A stretch of 13,985 bases of DNA. Source: JBBQKP01 sp038326995 (lineage in GTDB: Bacteria > Planctomycetota > Phycisphaerae > Tepidisphaerales > Tepidisphaeraceae). Positions within the stretch are counted from its first letter, which is position 1. Each line of letters begins with the position of its first letter. The position numbers were made by a program, and so were the translations under genes. Of the stretch, positions 1 through 6,644 are shown one piece after another. The stretch is from NCBI GenBank assembly GCA_038326995.1, contig JBBQKP010000076.1, positions 1-13,985 of the forward strand, read 5' to 3'. Below the pieces are notes generated by a model, which saw nothing but the letters and a program-made list of their open reading frames with translations, was not told the DNA's origin and did no database searches.

Positions 1-1677
1 TTCATCGACGAACTGCACACGCTGGTCGGTGCGGGCGGCGCTGAAGGTGCGATCGACGCGAGCAATGTGCTCAAGCCCGCACTCTCGCGTGGCGAGATTC
101 AGTGCATCGGTGCGACGACGTTCGACGAGTACCGCAAGTACATCGAGAAGGATGCCGCCCTGGCGCGTCGATTCCAGGCCATCACCGTCGAGCAGCCCAA
201 CAAGGCCGACGCGGTGGAAATTCTTAAGGGTCTGCGCGAGAAGTACGAAACGCATCACCGCGTGCAGATCACCGACGCCGCGCTCGTCGCCGCCGTCGAG
301 CTTTCTGATCGTTACATCAGCCAGCGATCCTTGCCCGACAAGGCCATCGACGTCATCGACGAGGCCGGTGCCCGCATTCGCCTTCGCAGCATGACCAAGC
401 CGCCCAATCTCGCGGAACTCGAAGAGCAGATCGAGCGTCTTTCAATCTCGAAGGACGAAGCGGTCAAGAACGCAGAGTACGAAGAGGCCGCCCGTCTTCG
501 CGACCAGGCCGAGACGCTCCGCGCCACGAAAGAGGACATGCAGAAGCAGTGGCGTGAGCGCTCCAAGGAAATCGGCGGCGTCGTCGATGAGGAAGTCATC
601 GCCGAGGTCGTCAGCAAGATGACCGGCGTGCCCCTGACTCGCCTGGAAAAAGAAGAAGCCGCACGTCTGCTCGAACTCGAGAACGAGCTCCACAAGAAAG
701 TCATCAGTCAGGACGAAGCGATCAGGGCTATCAGCAAGACGATCCGTCGTGCACGCAGCGGCCTGAAGGACCCGAACCGCCCGATGGGTTCGTTCCTGTT
801 CCTTGGCCCCAGCGGTGTCGGCAAGACGCTGCTTTCCAAGGCACTCGCCGAGTTCATGTTCGGCGACGAAGACGCGCTGATCATGATCGACATGAGCGAG
901 TACATGGAAAAGCACAACGTCTCGCGTCTCATCGGCGCACCACCGGGCTACGTGGGCTACGAAGAAGGCGGCCAGCTCACCGAGAAGATCCGCCGCCGTC
1001 CGTATGCCGTCGTGCTGCTCGATGAAATCGAAAAGGGCCACCCCGACGTCTACAACATGCTGCTGCAGATCATGGAAGAAGGACGCCTCACCGATTCATT
1101 CGGTCGGCACGTCGATTTCCGCAACGTCATCATGATCATGACCAGCAACATCGGTGCTGAGCTCATCAAGGGCGGCGTCATGCCCTTCGGCCTGCAGGGC
1201 CGCAGCAAAGGCACGAGCGAGGAAAGCAGCTACGAGAAGATGAAGACGATGCTGATGAAGGAAATCGAGCGGTACTTCCGCCCCGAATTCATCGGCCGAC
1301 TCGACGACGTGATCGTCTTCCGCCCACTCAACAGGGAAAACATCACCAAGATCATCGATCTCGAACTCGCCAAGGTTCACAAACGCCTGGCCAGTCATAA
1401 CCTCCACCTGGAACTCGATGAAGCCTCTCGTGAGTTCCTCATCGACAAGGGCACCAGTGCCGACTTCGGTGCCCGTCCGCTTCGCCGGGCTCTGGAGCAG
1501 TTCATCGAAGACCCGCTTTCTGAAGACATCCTGCGAGGCAACTTCAAGGGCAAAGACCGCATCAAGGTCGGCGTGAAAAAAGGCGAGGATGGAAAGGTCA
1601 TCCACCTGACGTTCGACGCGTATTCCACCGCGCCCGCCGAGCCCGAACCCGCCGCCGTCACAAGCGACGCGACCTAA
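1..1677 (+). CDS. clpC: ATP-dependent Clp protease ATP-binding subunit ClpC (3' part; start lies outside the window)
   Basis: This Hsp100/AAA+ unfoldase would feed cytoplasmic substrates to the ClpP peptidase. The frame is open from base 1, leaving 558 residues and lacking the N-domain and the first Walker A. It begins at the NBD1 Walker B (FIDELHTLVGAG); the ALARRF arginine-finger region is near residue 55. A UVR-type linker rich in E, K and R lies around residues 140-182 and points to ClpC rather than ClpB, which has a long coiled-coil M domain. NBD2 has Walker A GPSGVGKT (about 270-277), Walker B VVLLDE (about 337-342), the TSNIGAE sensor 1 and a GARPLRRA sensor 2 near the C-terminus. The tail is Pro/Ala-rich. 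The loop after sensor 1, where ClpP-partner unfoldases usually carry VGF or IGL, reads VMPFGLQ. A strong hairpin terminator follows the TAA. Confidence 0.95.
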   Translation, partial: FIDELHTLVGAGGAEGAIDASNVLKPALSRGEIQCIGATTFDEYRKYIEKDAALARRFQAITVEQPNKADAVEILKGLREKYETHHRVQITDAALVAAVELSDRYISQRSLPDKAIDVIDEAGARIRLRSMTKPPNLAELEEQIERLSISKDEAVKNAEYEEAARLRDQAETLRATKEDMQKQWRERSKEIGGVVDEEVIAEVVSKMTGVPLTRLEKEEAARLLELENELHKKVISQDEAIRAISKTIRRARSGLKDPNRPMGSFLFLGPSGVGKTLLSKALAEFMFGDEDALIMIDMSEYMEKHNVSRLIGAPPGYVGYEEGGQLTEKIRRRPYAVVLLDEIEKGHPDVYNMLLQIMEEGRLTDSFGRHVDFRNVIMIMTSNIGAELIKGGVMPFGLQGRSKGTSEESSYEKMKTMLMKEIERYFRPEFIGRLDDVIVFRPLNRENITKIIDLELAKVHKRLASHNLHLELDEASREFLIDKGTSADFGARPLRRALEQFIEDPLSEDILRGNFKGKDRIKVGVKKGEDGKVIHLTFDAYSTAPAEPEPAAVTSDAT

Positions 1678-1703
1678 GGCTCTCGCATCCTCAACAACCA
1701 ACC

Positions 1704-1733
1704 AAAACGCACCCACTCAGTCGGGTGCGTTTT
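1704..1733 (+). terminator. Rho-independent terminator of clpC
   Basis: A perfect 11-bp stem, AAAACGCACCC (1704-1714) with GGGTGCGTTTT (1723-1733), starts 26 nt after the clpC stop. The 8-nt loop can close further by ACT/AGT pairing. The A-tract before and T-tract after the stem allow termination on either strand. The right arm merges into the first unit of the tandem repeat that follows. Confidence 0.85.
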
Positions 1734-1770
1734 GTTTTGACGCGTTTTGTTTTGGCGCGTTCTGTTTTGG
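1726..1770. repeat. Three 15-bp tandem repeats between clpC and the beta-barrel gene
   Basis: Units at 1726-1740, 1741-1755 and 1756-1770 follow the pattern cGCGTTTTGTTTTGg with one to three differences. The first unit overlaps the right arm of the clpC terminator, so the array may have grown by duplication of the terminator tail. The last unit ends in TTTTGG next to ACAGAAC, close to where a -35 element of the downstream gene would lie. The same GTTTTG core recurs within the signal-peptide codons of that gene (1828-1851). Confidence 0.85.
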
Positions 1771-1788
1771 ACAGAACACCACTTCGAC

Positions 1789-1794
1789 TATCCT
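1789..1794 (+). promoter_or_regulatory. Possible -10 element (TATCCT) for a leaderless beta-barrel mRNA
   Basis: TATCCT ends exactly 7 nt before the ATG at 1802, and no purine-rich Shine-Dalgarno precedes that ATG. The sequence TTGGACA (1767-1773) at about 16 bp upstream could serve as a weak -35. A transcript starting 6-8 nt after this hexamer would begin at or next to the AUG. This is inference from spacing; compare 10036-10041 and 13926-13931. Confidence 0.4.
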
Positions 1795-1801
1795 CCTTGG
1801 C

Positions 1802-2701
1802 ATGCAAAGGATCACGCGATCTGCCTCGGGATTTGTTTTGGGAATTGTTTTGGGATTTAGCAATATCTCGACTGCACAGCCCACGCCCGACTCTGTCTAT
1901 CCGGGCGAGCTCCCGCCCGCCTCGCCCGACGATCGCAATCAGCCCGGCGGCGTCATGGCCGACTTCCGCGTCAACTACGTCACCGACTACATCTTTCGGG
2001 GCATCAAGCCCTTTGCTGATCCGCAATCCGATGACAACAAGGACGGGCTCGCACTGCAGTTCGACGGCAAGGTCTCGATCGATCTCGGAAAACTTCCTCA
2101 TCCCTACATCAGCGTCTTCGTCAACGTCGGCGACAATGACCCAGTCAGCAGCTTTCAGGAAGTCCGCCCCACCGTCGGCTTCGATTGGCCCCTCAAACCC
2201 ATCATCCTCTCGGCCGGCCATACCAGTTACATATATCCCAACCGCAGCGGCCTCGACACAGGCGAAATCTTCGTCCGCATCGAACTCGACGATTCCGACA
2301 TCTTTGGTCGCGAACGCCCGCTTCTTCGCCCATACGTGTTTGCCGCGTATGACTACGATCTTTATGATGGTCTTTACCTCCAGGCCGGGCTTCAGCCCAA
2401 GATCGACGTCGAAAACACCGGCCTTTCTTTCACCCTCGACGCCCACGCGGCCTACGTCGCACAGCACTCCTTCTTCAGCCAGGGCCTCTTAGAAGGCGAA
2501 GCCGGATTCGAAGACACCGGATTCCAACACTGGCAAGTCGGCCTGATCGGGCAGTACGACCTTAATCAGGCTCTGAACATCCCCGAACGCTTCGGCCAAT
2601 GGTCGGTCCTGGGTTATCTCTACTACACTAGTACATTCGACGACGCACTCCGCGGCGAAGACCTACTCTGGGGCGGCGGCGGATTCAAATTGGCGTTCTA
2701 G
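1802..2701 (+). CDS. Predicted outer-membrane beta-barrel protein, exported
   Basis: The 299-residue product has a clear Sec signal peptide: MQRITRS, a hydrophobic stretch to about residue 20, and likely cleavage after STA at residue 25. The mature part has short alternating hydrophobic/polar strands rich in Tyr, Phe and Gly, including VTDYIFRGI near the start. It ends in FKLAF with a C-terminal Phe, the usual BAM-recognition signature of outer-membrane barrels. The VTDYxFRG motif is reminiscent of small barrel proteins in the TIGR02001/Gcw_chp group, but this assignment is from memory. Substrate and function are unknown. The signal peptide hydrophobic core is encoded by a 12-bp in-frame duplication (GFVL then GIVL). 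The gene stands alone, with clpC terminated upstream and a large inverted repeat downstream. Confidence 0.8.
   Translation: MQRITRSASGFVLGIVLGFSNISTAQPTPDSVYPGELPPASPDDRNQPGGVMADFRVNYVTDYIFRGIKPFADPQSDDNKDGLALQFDGKVSIDLGKLPHPYISVFVNVGDNDPVSSFQEVRPTVGFDWPLKPIILSAGHTSYIYPNRSGLDTGEIFVRIELDDSDIFGRERPLLRPYVFAAYDYDLYDGLYLQAGLQPKIDVENTGLSFTLDAHAAYVAQHSFFSQGLLEGEAGFEDTGFQHWQVGLIGQYDLNQALNIPERFGQWSVLGYLYYTSTFDDALRGEDLLWGGGGFKLAF
1828..1851 (+). repeat. 12-bp in-frame tandem duplication in signal-peptide codons
   Basis: GGGATTTGTTTT (1828-1839) is followed at once by GGGAATTGTTTT (1840-1851), then by GGGATTT. The units encode GFVL and GIVL within the hydrophobic core of the signal peptide. They share the GTTTTG core of the 15-bp repeats at 1726-1770, about 60 bp upstream. 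Confidence 0.75.
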
Positions 2702-2721
2702 TCGACGCTCCGAAAGTGCTT

Positions 2722-2733
2722 TTCAAATTTGAA
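2722..2733. repeat. 12-bp perfect palindrome after the beta-barrel gene
   Basis: TTCAAATTTGAA lies 21 nt downstream of the beta-barrel stop codon. It is short and AT-rich, so it may be a protein-binding site or chance. It is not followed by a T-tract that would make a convincing terminator. Confidence 0.4.
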
Positions 2734-2745
2734 GATTGTTTTGTA

Positions 2746-2829
2746 ACGAGCCACGACCGTAAGCGAGTGGTTTGTGCAAACATTGTCGCGCGATCGCCAT
2801 CCAACCGCTCCTTCACGGTCGCGGCTCGT
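2746..2829. repeat. 84-bp imperfect inverted repeat (REP/MITE-like palindromic element)
   Basis: The outer arms ACGAGCCACGACCGT (2746-2760) and ACGGTCGCGGCTCGT (2815-2829) are complementary at 14 of 15 positions. The pairing continues inward with AGCGAGTGGTT against CCAACCGCTCC, giving about 23 matches over 29 bp and leaving a loop of about 26 nt. No protein is encoded inside. I recall similar GAGCCGCGACCGT-type sequences scattered through planctomycete genomes, but cannot verify this here. As RNA it would fold on either strand and could end beta-barrel transcription or stabilise its mRNA. Confidence 0.7.
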
Positions 2830-2832
2830 GAA

Positions 2833-2854
2833 AAATTAATTCGCGAATTAATTT
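2833..2854. promoter_or_regulatory. 22-bp perfect palindrome upstream of sthA, operator candidate
   Basis: The core ATTAATTCGCGAATTAAT (2835-2852) extends by AA/TT on each side to a 22-bp perfect palindrome without a loop. This shape fits a dimeric DNA-binding protein better than an RNA hairpin. It begins 3 nt after the 84-bp inverted repeat and lies 123 nt before the chosen sthA start. It shares GAATTAATT with the palindrome at 6686-6699. Confidence 0.5.
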
Positions 2855-2977
2855 CGCACTGAGAAAAAAGAAATGGCTGCCAGCCGGGCCAGAAATGGAC
2901 TTGTCGCATTGACGCGACTTCCTCTTTACCCCATTTCCCTTATCCCCCCTCCTGATCAGACCGATATTTCCACTACC

Positions 2978-4450
2978 ATGGCAGAGGCCCGCTTCGACCT
3001 TATCGTTATCGGCTCCGGTCCCGCAGGACGCCACGGCGCGCTCACCGCCGCCAAGCTCGGCAAGCGCGTCGCGCTCATCGATCGCCGCAGCATGGTCGGC
3101 GGCGTCTGCATCCACACCGGCACGATCCCTTCCAAAGCCATCCGCGAAGCCGTCCTGCACCTCACCGCCTTCAATCAGCGCGACGTCTACGGCGCCAACT
3201 ACGCCGTCAAGCACAACATCACCATGGCCGACCTCCTGGCCAAGGCGAACCACGTCATTCACAGCGAGACCGACGTCATTCACTCGCAGATGCGAAAGGC
3301 CGGCGTCAGTTGCTTCTTCGGCGACGCCGAATTCCTCTCGCCCCATGTCGTTCGCGTCGAGACCGGCGCCGACCCCGTCGAACTCACCGGCAAGCACATT
3401 CTCCTGGCCGTCGGCACGCAGCCCGCTCGCCCGGCCTCGCTTCCCTTCACGCCCGGCAAAGTCATCGACAGCAACGAACTCATTGAGCTCCGCGATCTGC
3501 CCCGCTCCATCGTCATCGTCGGCGGCGGCGTGATCGGAACCGAGTACGCCGCAATGCTCGCGGCCGTTGGCGTGCAGGTCACCCTCGTCGACTCCAGGCC
3601 CAAGCTCATGGAGTTCATCGACGACGAAATCGGCGAGAACCTCCAGTTCCGTCTCCGCGAAATGGGCATCCGTCTCAAGCTCGGCGAAACCCTTACTCAC
3701 GTCGAAGCCGGCGCTGCACACGAGGACGTCACCGTCAACTTCGACAGCGGCAAATCCATGCGCGCCCAGACCTTGCTCTACTGCATCGGCAGGCAAGGCG
3801 CGACCGCCAATCTCGCGCTCGACAAGGCAGGCCTTCAAGCAGACGACCGCGGCCGACTCAAAGTCAACGAGCACTACCAGACCGAAGTCCCGCACATCCT
3901 CGCCGCCGGTGACGTCATCGGCTTCCCCGCCCTGGCCGCAACCAGCATGGAGCAGGGCCGCCTCTCGGTCATGTACGCCTTCAAACAGCTCGCCGAGGAA
4001 ACCGCCAAAGTCTTCCCCTACGGCATCTACACCATCCCCGAAATCTCCATGATCGGGCAGACCGAACAGCAACTCAGCAAGGCAAAAATCCCCTACGAAG
4101 TCGGTATCGCACGCTACCGCGAAATCGCCCGCGGCCAGCTCATCGGCGACCCGCACGGAATCCTCAAGCTCCTCTTCCACCCCCAATCACGCCGCCTCCT
4201 TGGCGTGCACGCCATCGGCACTGGCGCGACCGAAATCATCCACATCGGGCAGGTCGTCATGTCCGCCAACATGCCCATCGACTACTTCGTCGATACCGTC
4301 TTCAACTATCCGACGCTGGCCGAATGCTATAAAGTCGCCGCGATGGACGGCCTCGCACGTGTCGCCAACAACACGTCGATGGACTTCGCGATCGAAGACG
4401 CGGTCATCGAAACACCAGCCCTCGAAATACCGACCGCCGCCGCGGCGTGA
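2978..4450 (+). CDS. sthA: Soluble pyridine nucleotide transhydrogenase SthA
   Basis: This FAD flavoprotein would transfer hydride between NADPH and NAD+ in the cytoplasm. The 490-residue product has the FAD motif GSGPAG (12-17) and GGVCIHTGTIPSK (41-53). The first redox Cys is present (C44) but the second is Thr (T49), as in SthA and unlike dihydrolipoyl dehydrogenase. A second Rossmann motif, VGGGVIG, follows. Further SthA hallmarks are GIYTIPEISMIGQTEQQL, ATEIIHIGQ and the C-terminal FNYPTLAECYKVAAMDGL, which lacks the HPH motif of disulfide reductases. The frame is open back to an ATG at 2873. I chose 2978 because MAEARFDLIVIG matches the family N-terminus and the extra 35 residues look non-conserved. 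No Shine-Dalgarno precedes 2978. The toxin-antitoxin pair follows on the same strand. Confidence 0.9.
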   Translation: MAEARFDLIVIGSGPAGRHGALTAAKLGKRVALIDRRSMVGGVCIHTGTIPSKAIREAVLHLTAFNQRDVYGANYAVKHNITMADLLAKANHVIHSETDVIHSQMRKAGVSCFFGDAEFLSPHVVRVETGADPVELTGKHILLAVGTQPARPASLPFTPGKVIDSNELIELRDLPRSIVIVGGGVIGTEYAAMLAAVGVQVTLVDSRPKLMEFIDDEIGENLQFRLREMGIRLKLGETLTHVEAGAAHEDVTVNFDSGKSMRAQTLLYCIGRQGATANLALDKAGLQADDRGRLKVNEHYQTEVPHILAAGDVIGFPALAATSMEQGRLSVMYAFKQLAEETAKVFPYGIYTIPEISMIGQTEQQLSKAKIPYEVGIARYREIARGQLIGDPHGILKLLFHPQSRRLLGVHAIGTGATEIIHIGQVVMSANMPIDYFVDTVFNYPTLAECYKVAAMDGLARVANNTSMDFAIEDAVIETPALEIPTAAAA

Positions 4451-4455
4451 GGCGA

Positions 4456-4474
4456 GACATTTCCTTCCAATGTC
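4456..4474. promoter_or_regulatory. Inverted repeat upstream of the antitoxin gene, autoregulatory operator candidate
   Basis: GACATT (4456-4461) and AATGTC (4469-4474) form a perfect 6-bp inverted repeat with a 7-nt spacer, starting 5 nt after the sthA stop. It overlaps the likely -35 (TTCCAA, 4465-4470). AbrB-type antitoxins commonly bind such sites to repress their own operon; binding here is inferred. Confidence 0.45.
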
Positions 4475-4493
4475 GATTACGCCTTGCTAGCAT
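4465..4493 (+). promoter_or_regulatory. Possible promoter of the toxin-antitoxin operon
   Basis: A weak TTCCAA (4465-4470) and TAGCAT (4488-4493) are separated by 17 bp and lie just before the antitoxin start. The -10 overlaps a small palindrome, TGCTAGCA (4485-4492). Both hexamers deviate from consensus, so this is tentative. Confidence 0.35.
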
Positions 4494-4501
4494 TCATCAG
4501 C

Positions 4502-4506
4502 AAGGA
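4502..4506 (+). promoter_or_regulatory. Ribosome binding site that fixes the antitoxin start
   Basis: AAGGA lies 6 nt before the ATG at 4513. An in-frame GTG at 4447 overlaps the sthA stop and would add 22 residues unlike the family, so the ATG with this site is preferred. Confidence 0.6.
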
Positions 4507-4512
4507 TTCGCC

Positions 4513-4863
4513 ATGCATCATTCGCACACGCCCATTCATTCCACCGTGACCACCAAAGGTCAAACGACGATTCCCCTCGACGTGAGGCAAGCCTTGGGAC
4601 TTACCGCTGGCTCGAAAATTGAGTTTACGCTTCAAAATGGAAGTGCTGTGATGCGTCCTGTTGGCACACGGGTAAACGCCAAAGCCAACGGCGCGGCAAC
4701 CGGGGGGGCAAACGGAAGGGCAAGCATGGGCGGATCACTCTCTGGTTTTGTTGCCAAGAGCAAACGAGGCGTGCCGATCGATGTCGCACGCCGAAAAGCA
4801 GCGGAGAGCAGGCTAAGCGAGCGATCCGCTAAACTTATGCCAAATAAAAACTCGGCCCGATGA
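4513..4863 (+). CDS. vapB: AbrB/SpoVT-domain antitoxin (VapB type)
   Basis: The 116-residue product carries an AbrB-like swapped-hairpin DNA-binding domain at about residues 10-48: STVTTKGQTTIPLDVRQALG, then GSKIEFTLQNGSAVMRPV. It is followed by a Gly/Ala/Asn-rich flexible segment and a basic, charged C-terminus ending KLMPNKNSAR. By analogy with VapB proteins, the N-terminal dimer would bind the operon promoter and the C-terminal tail would bind and inhibit the toxin. The linker is long for this family, which usually has about 70-90 residues. Its stop overlaps the toxin start (ATGA, 4860-4863), the classic arrangement for coupled translation. GC is visibly lower than in sthA, which suggests acquisition by transfer. 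Confidence 0.8.
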   Translation: MHHSHTPIHSTVTTKGQTTIPLDVRQALGLTAGSKIEFTLQNGSAVMRPVGTRVNAKANGAATGGANGRASMGGSLSGFVAKSKRGVPIDVARRKAAESRLSERSAKLMPNKNSAR

Positions 4864-5306
4864 GTGAGTCCCTCGTACATTCCGGTTCGGCCGAGGTTGT
4901 TCTACTAGACACTAATATTGTTGTCCGTTTTCTTCTTTGGGACGTGCCAACGCACGGGGCAATTGCCAAAAGTTTGTTTGAAGCATGCGACCGTGGTGAG
5001 CTGCGGCTAGAGCTTCTCCCCGTCGTACTTGCGGAGGTCGTCTTCGTGCTGGAATCGTTCTATGAAATTCCCCGGCCTCAGATTGCAAAGCAGTTGATGC
5101 TGCTGATCCAAATACCCGGCCTGATGATTGACAACTCACCGATTCATCTTGAAGCACTCGCGAGATATTCCTTATCTGGACTTCACTTTGTCGATTGCGT
5201 CCTGGCCGCGACGGCCGTGTCGCGCGATGTTCGACTCGCGACGTTCGACAAGGGTCTTCGAAAGCTTAAGGACGTCAAAAAATTCGATATGAGCTTTAAG
5301 ACGTGA
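4860..5306 (+). CDS. vapC: PIN-domain ribonuclease toxin (VapC type)
   Basis: The 148-residue product has the PIN fold acidic quartet: D17 in LLDTN, E59 in LAEV, D112 in FVDC and D130 in TFDK. These would bind Mg2+ or Mn2+ for RNA cleavage. All four are intact, so the toxin is probably active. It is translated through the ATGA overlap with the antitoxin, with no separate Shine-Dalgarno visible. Length is normal for VapC. Codon use is more AT-rich than in the neighbouring core genes. The RNA target cannot be told from the sequence. A GC-rich hairpin at 5518-5546 is the nearest downstream terminator. Confidence 0.85.
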   Translation: MSESLVHSGSAEVVLLDTNIVVRFLLWDVPTHGAIAKSLFEACDRGELRLELLPVVLAEVVFVLESFYEIPRPQIAKQLMLLIQIPGLMIDNSPIHLEALARYSLSGLHFVDCVLAATAVSRDVRLATFDKGLRKLKDVKKFDMSFKT

Positions 5307-5517
5307 GCCATAGCAGGTTGGAACAACTTAGATCATGCTCGACATCATTTGCTCTTTCCCAATATTACGCGGGCGACCGGTTGATTCGCTCAGTTTTCGC
5401 TCGCGAGTCGACTCTACTCAATCCACTTGCTCCAAACTTCGTTCCGCGTGGTCGCGACTGTTCGCAATACCCGAGCTTTTCAACGCGTTTCCAATATTCG
5501 ACTTGTAACAATAAAAA
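5307..5517. other. Non-coding stretch after the toxin gene
   Basis: I see no convincing gene here. Open frames on both strands run into the flanking hairpins and have no family-like sequence or ribosome binding site. CCAATATT occurs twice (5359-5366 and 5491-5498). This is probably the 3' untranslated region of the toxin operon or inert DNA. The gene-free stretch continues through two terminators to 5648. Confidence 0.5.
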
Positions 5518-5562
5518 TCGCCGCGGGCGCTTGGCGCCCGCGGCGAAATTGGGTTGTTTTTT
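5518..5562. terminator. GC-rich bidirectional terminator after the toxin operon
   Basis: A perfect 13-bp stem (5518-5530 with 5534-5546; CGCCGCGGGCGC in the left arm) closes a TTG loop. On the plus strand it is followed after a few bases by TTGTTTTTT (5554-5562). On the minus strand the stem is followed at once by ATTTTTATTGTT. It can therefore stop transcription from the toxin-antitoxin side and also act as backup for the minus-strand pseudopilin gene. Confidence 0.8.
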
Positions 5563-5581
5563 CGGGCTTTTGCAGAACCTT

Positions 5582-5625
5582 CTAAAGAAACAAAAATTCC
5601 TGTGACGACCCAAGTCACAGGAATT
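5582..5625 (-). terminator. Rho-independent terminator of the pseudopilin gene
   Basis: A perfect 12-bp stem, AATTCCTGTGAC (5595-5606) with GTCACAGGAATT (5614-5625), has a 7-nt loop. Read on the minus strand it is followed by TTTTTGTTTCTTT. It begins 23 nt after the pseudopilin stop codon. Confidence 0.85.
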
Positions 5626-5648
5626 CATTTTGGGCTAAAAACGTTACG

Positions 5649-6566
5649 TCAATCCGGAGTGGTAAACCTGATCGCCCGATGTGTCTCTTTCGCCGAGAGT
5701 GTGGACGCGCTGCTGTCGCACATTGCGACGTTGATTGACGCAGCTTGCTGACTCACAGAACGCTTGTTCTTGCTGTGACGATTGAAATCGGGACTAAAGA
5801 TGGAAGCGTTTGGAACAGTCGGTTCAGGACCTGTACCCCACCACGGCCAAACCGGAGTGACTGACGTGTTGATGTGAACACTGTCCATGACCAAAGCGCG
5901 CTGTCCAGGCCTCCTCCATTGTGTTTGCTTGAGATACCAGCCCGAGGTTTGAGTTACACTGCCTGAAGCAAAACGGATTGCCCAGTTCGTTCGTTGACCG
6001 CCACCCGAGCCATTGTTTGCTGGCGTGCCGGTTCCAGTCGTCACGATAGCATTGGGTGCTTCCGGGTAAATATTCATCGAGAAGCCGTTATGAAACGGAC
6101 TATCGACCGTGGCAACACCACCAACCCAGCCTATTCTGTCCCACGAAGGGCATCCCCAAAGGACGTTACCGGAATCCTTTATCAGACTGTGGGCAGAAGG
6201 AGACCTTCCCTCAAAATTTATGCCCTGATTCGATTTTAAGTTGGTTTCCGGATCAAAGGTGATGAAGTACTTGCTGATAAAGTGTACCCACCGCTTGTCA
6301 CGCGCAGTCGGTGCGACTGCGCTGACCCACTGATGGGTTGCCATGGGCCAAAAACCTTGGTTGTCGCCGGCGTAAAAATTGTAACCGACCGCGATCTGAC
6401 GCAGATTCGAGAGGCACTGCGTCTTCTGTGCTCCTCGTCGCGCACTATTTAGGGCGGGCAGCAGAATACTAATGAGCAGCGCGATGATTCCGATGACCAC
6501 CAGCAGCTCTACCAGCGTGAAGCCGCAGCGACGGCTAGGCGTAAGCTCAGGTTTGCTTTTCGACAT
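5649..6566 (-). CDS. Type II secretion-like pseudopilin (prepilin-type N-terminus, planctomycete H-X-DG-like protein)
   Basis: The 305-residue product starts MSKSKPELTPSRRCG followed by FTLVELLVV, the class III prepilin signal: cleavage after G15, F16 as mature residue 1 and Glu at mature position 5. A hydrophobic helix runs to about residue 38 and ends ISILLPAL, a form very common in Planctomycetota pseudopilins. The C-terminal globular domain contains SMNIYPEA and a late NRHSKN...NVAMCDSS block. That block resembles the H-x-DG motif of DUF1559-like proteins, with Ser where Gly is usual. It would be processed by prepilin peptidase and placed in the envelope or a pseudopilus; its job is unknown. 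The ATG at 6566 is preferred to longer forms because AGGAG precedes it. It is solitary, with its own promoter and terminator. Confidence 0.85.
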   Translation of the reverse strand: MSKSKPELTPSRRCGFTLVELLVVIGIIALLISILLPALNSARRGAQKTQCLSNLRQIAVGYNFYAGDNQGFWPMATHQWVSAVAPTARDKRWVHFISKYFITFDPETNLKSNQGINFEGRSPSAHSLIKDSGNVLWGCPSWDRIGWVGGVATVDSPFHNGFSMNIYPEAPNAIVTTGTGTPANNGSGGGQRTNWAIRFASGSVTQTSGWYLKQTQWRRPGQRALVMDSVHINTSVTPVWPWWGTGPEPTVPNASIFSPDFNRHSKNKRSVSQQAASINVAMCDSSASTLSAKETHRAIRFTTPD

Positions 6567-6573
6567 GACAGAT

Positions 6574-6578
6574 CTCCT
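6574..6578 (-). promoter_or_regulatory. Ribosome binding site of the pseudopilin gene
   Basis: AGGAG on the minus strand lies 7 nt before the ATG at 6566. It rules out the longer open frame that extends to 6665. Confidence 0.75.
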
Positions 6579-6644
6579 AAAATGAATTGAAGAATGATCA
6601 CACGGAACGGCCGTACTTTTACGTCTGCGGCAATCCGACGCATC

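Noticed and set aside
2873..2977. N-terminal extension of SthA from an upstream ATG
   Set aside because: The extra 35 residues resemble no family N-terminus, while MAEARFDLIVIGSGPAG at 2978 does. GAGAAAAAAGA before 2873 is only weakly Shine-Dalgarno-like, so the longer form is kept as an alternative only.
5303..5605. 100-codon open frame starting GTG at the toxin stop
   Set aside because: It runs through the terminator hairpin, has no family-like sequence and no ribosome binding site. The GTGA overlap is probably chance.
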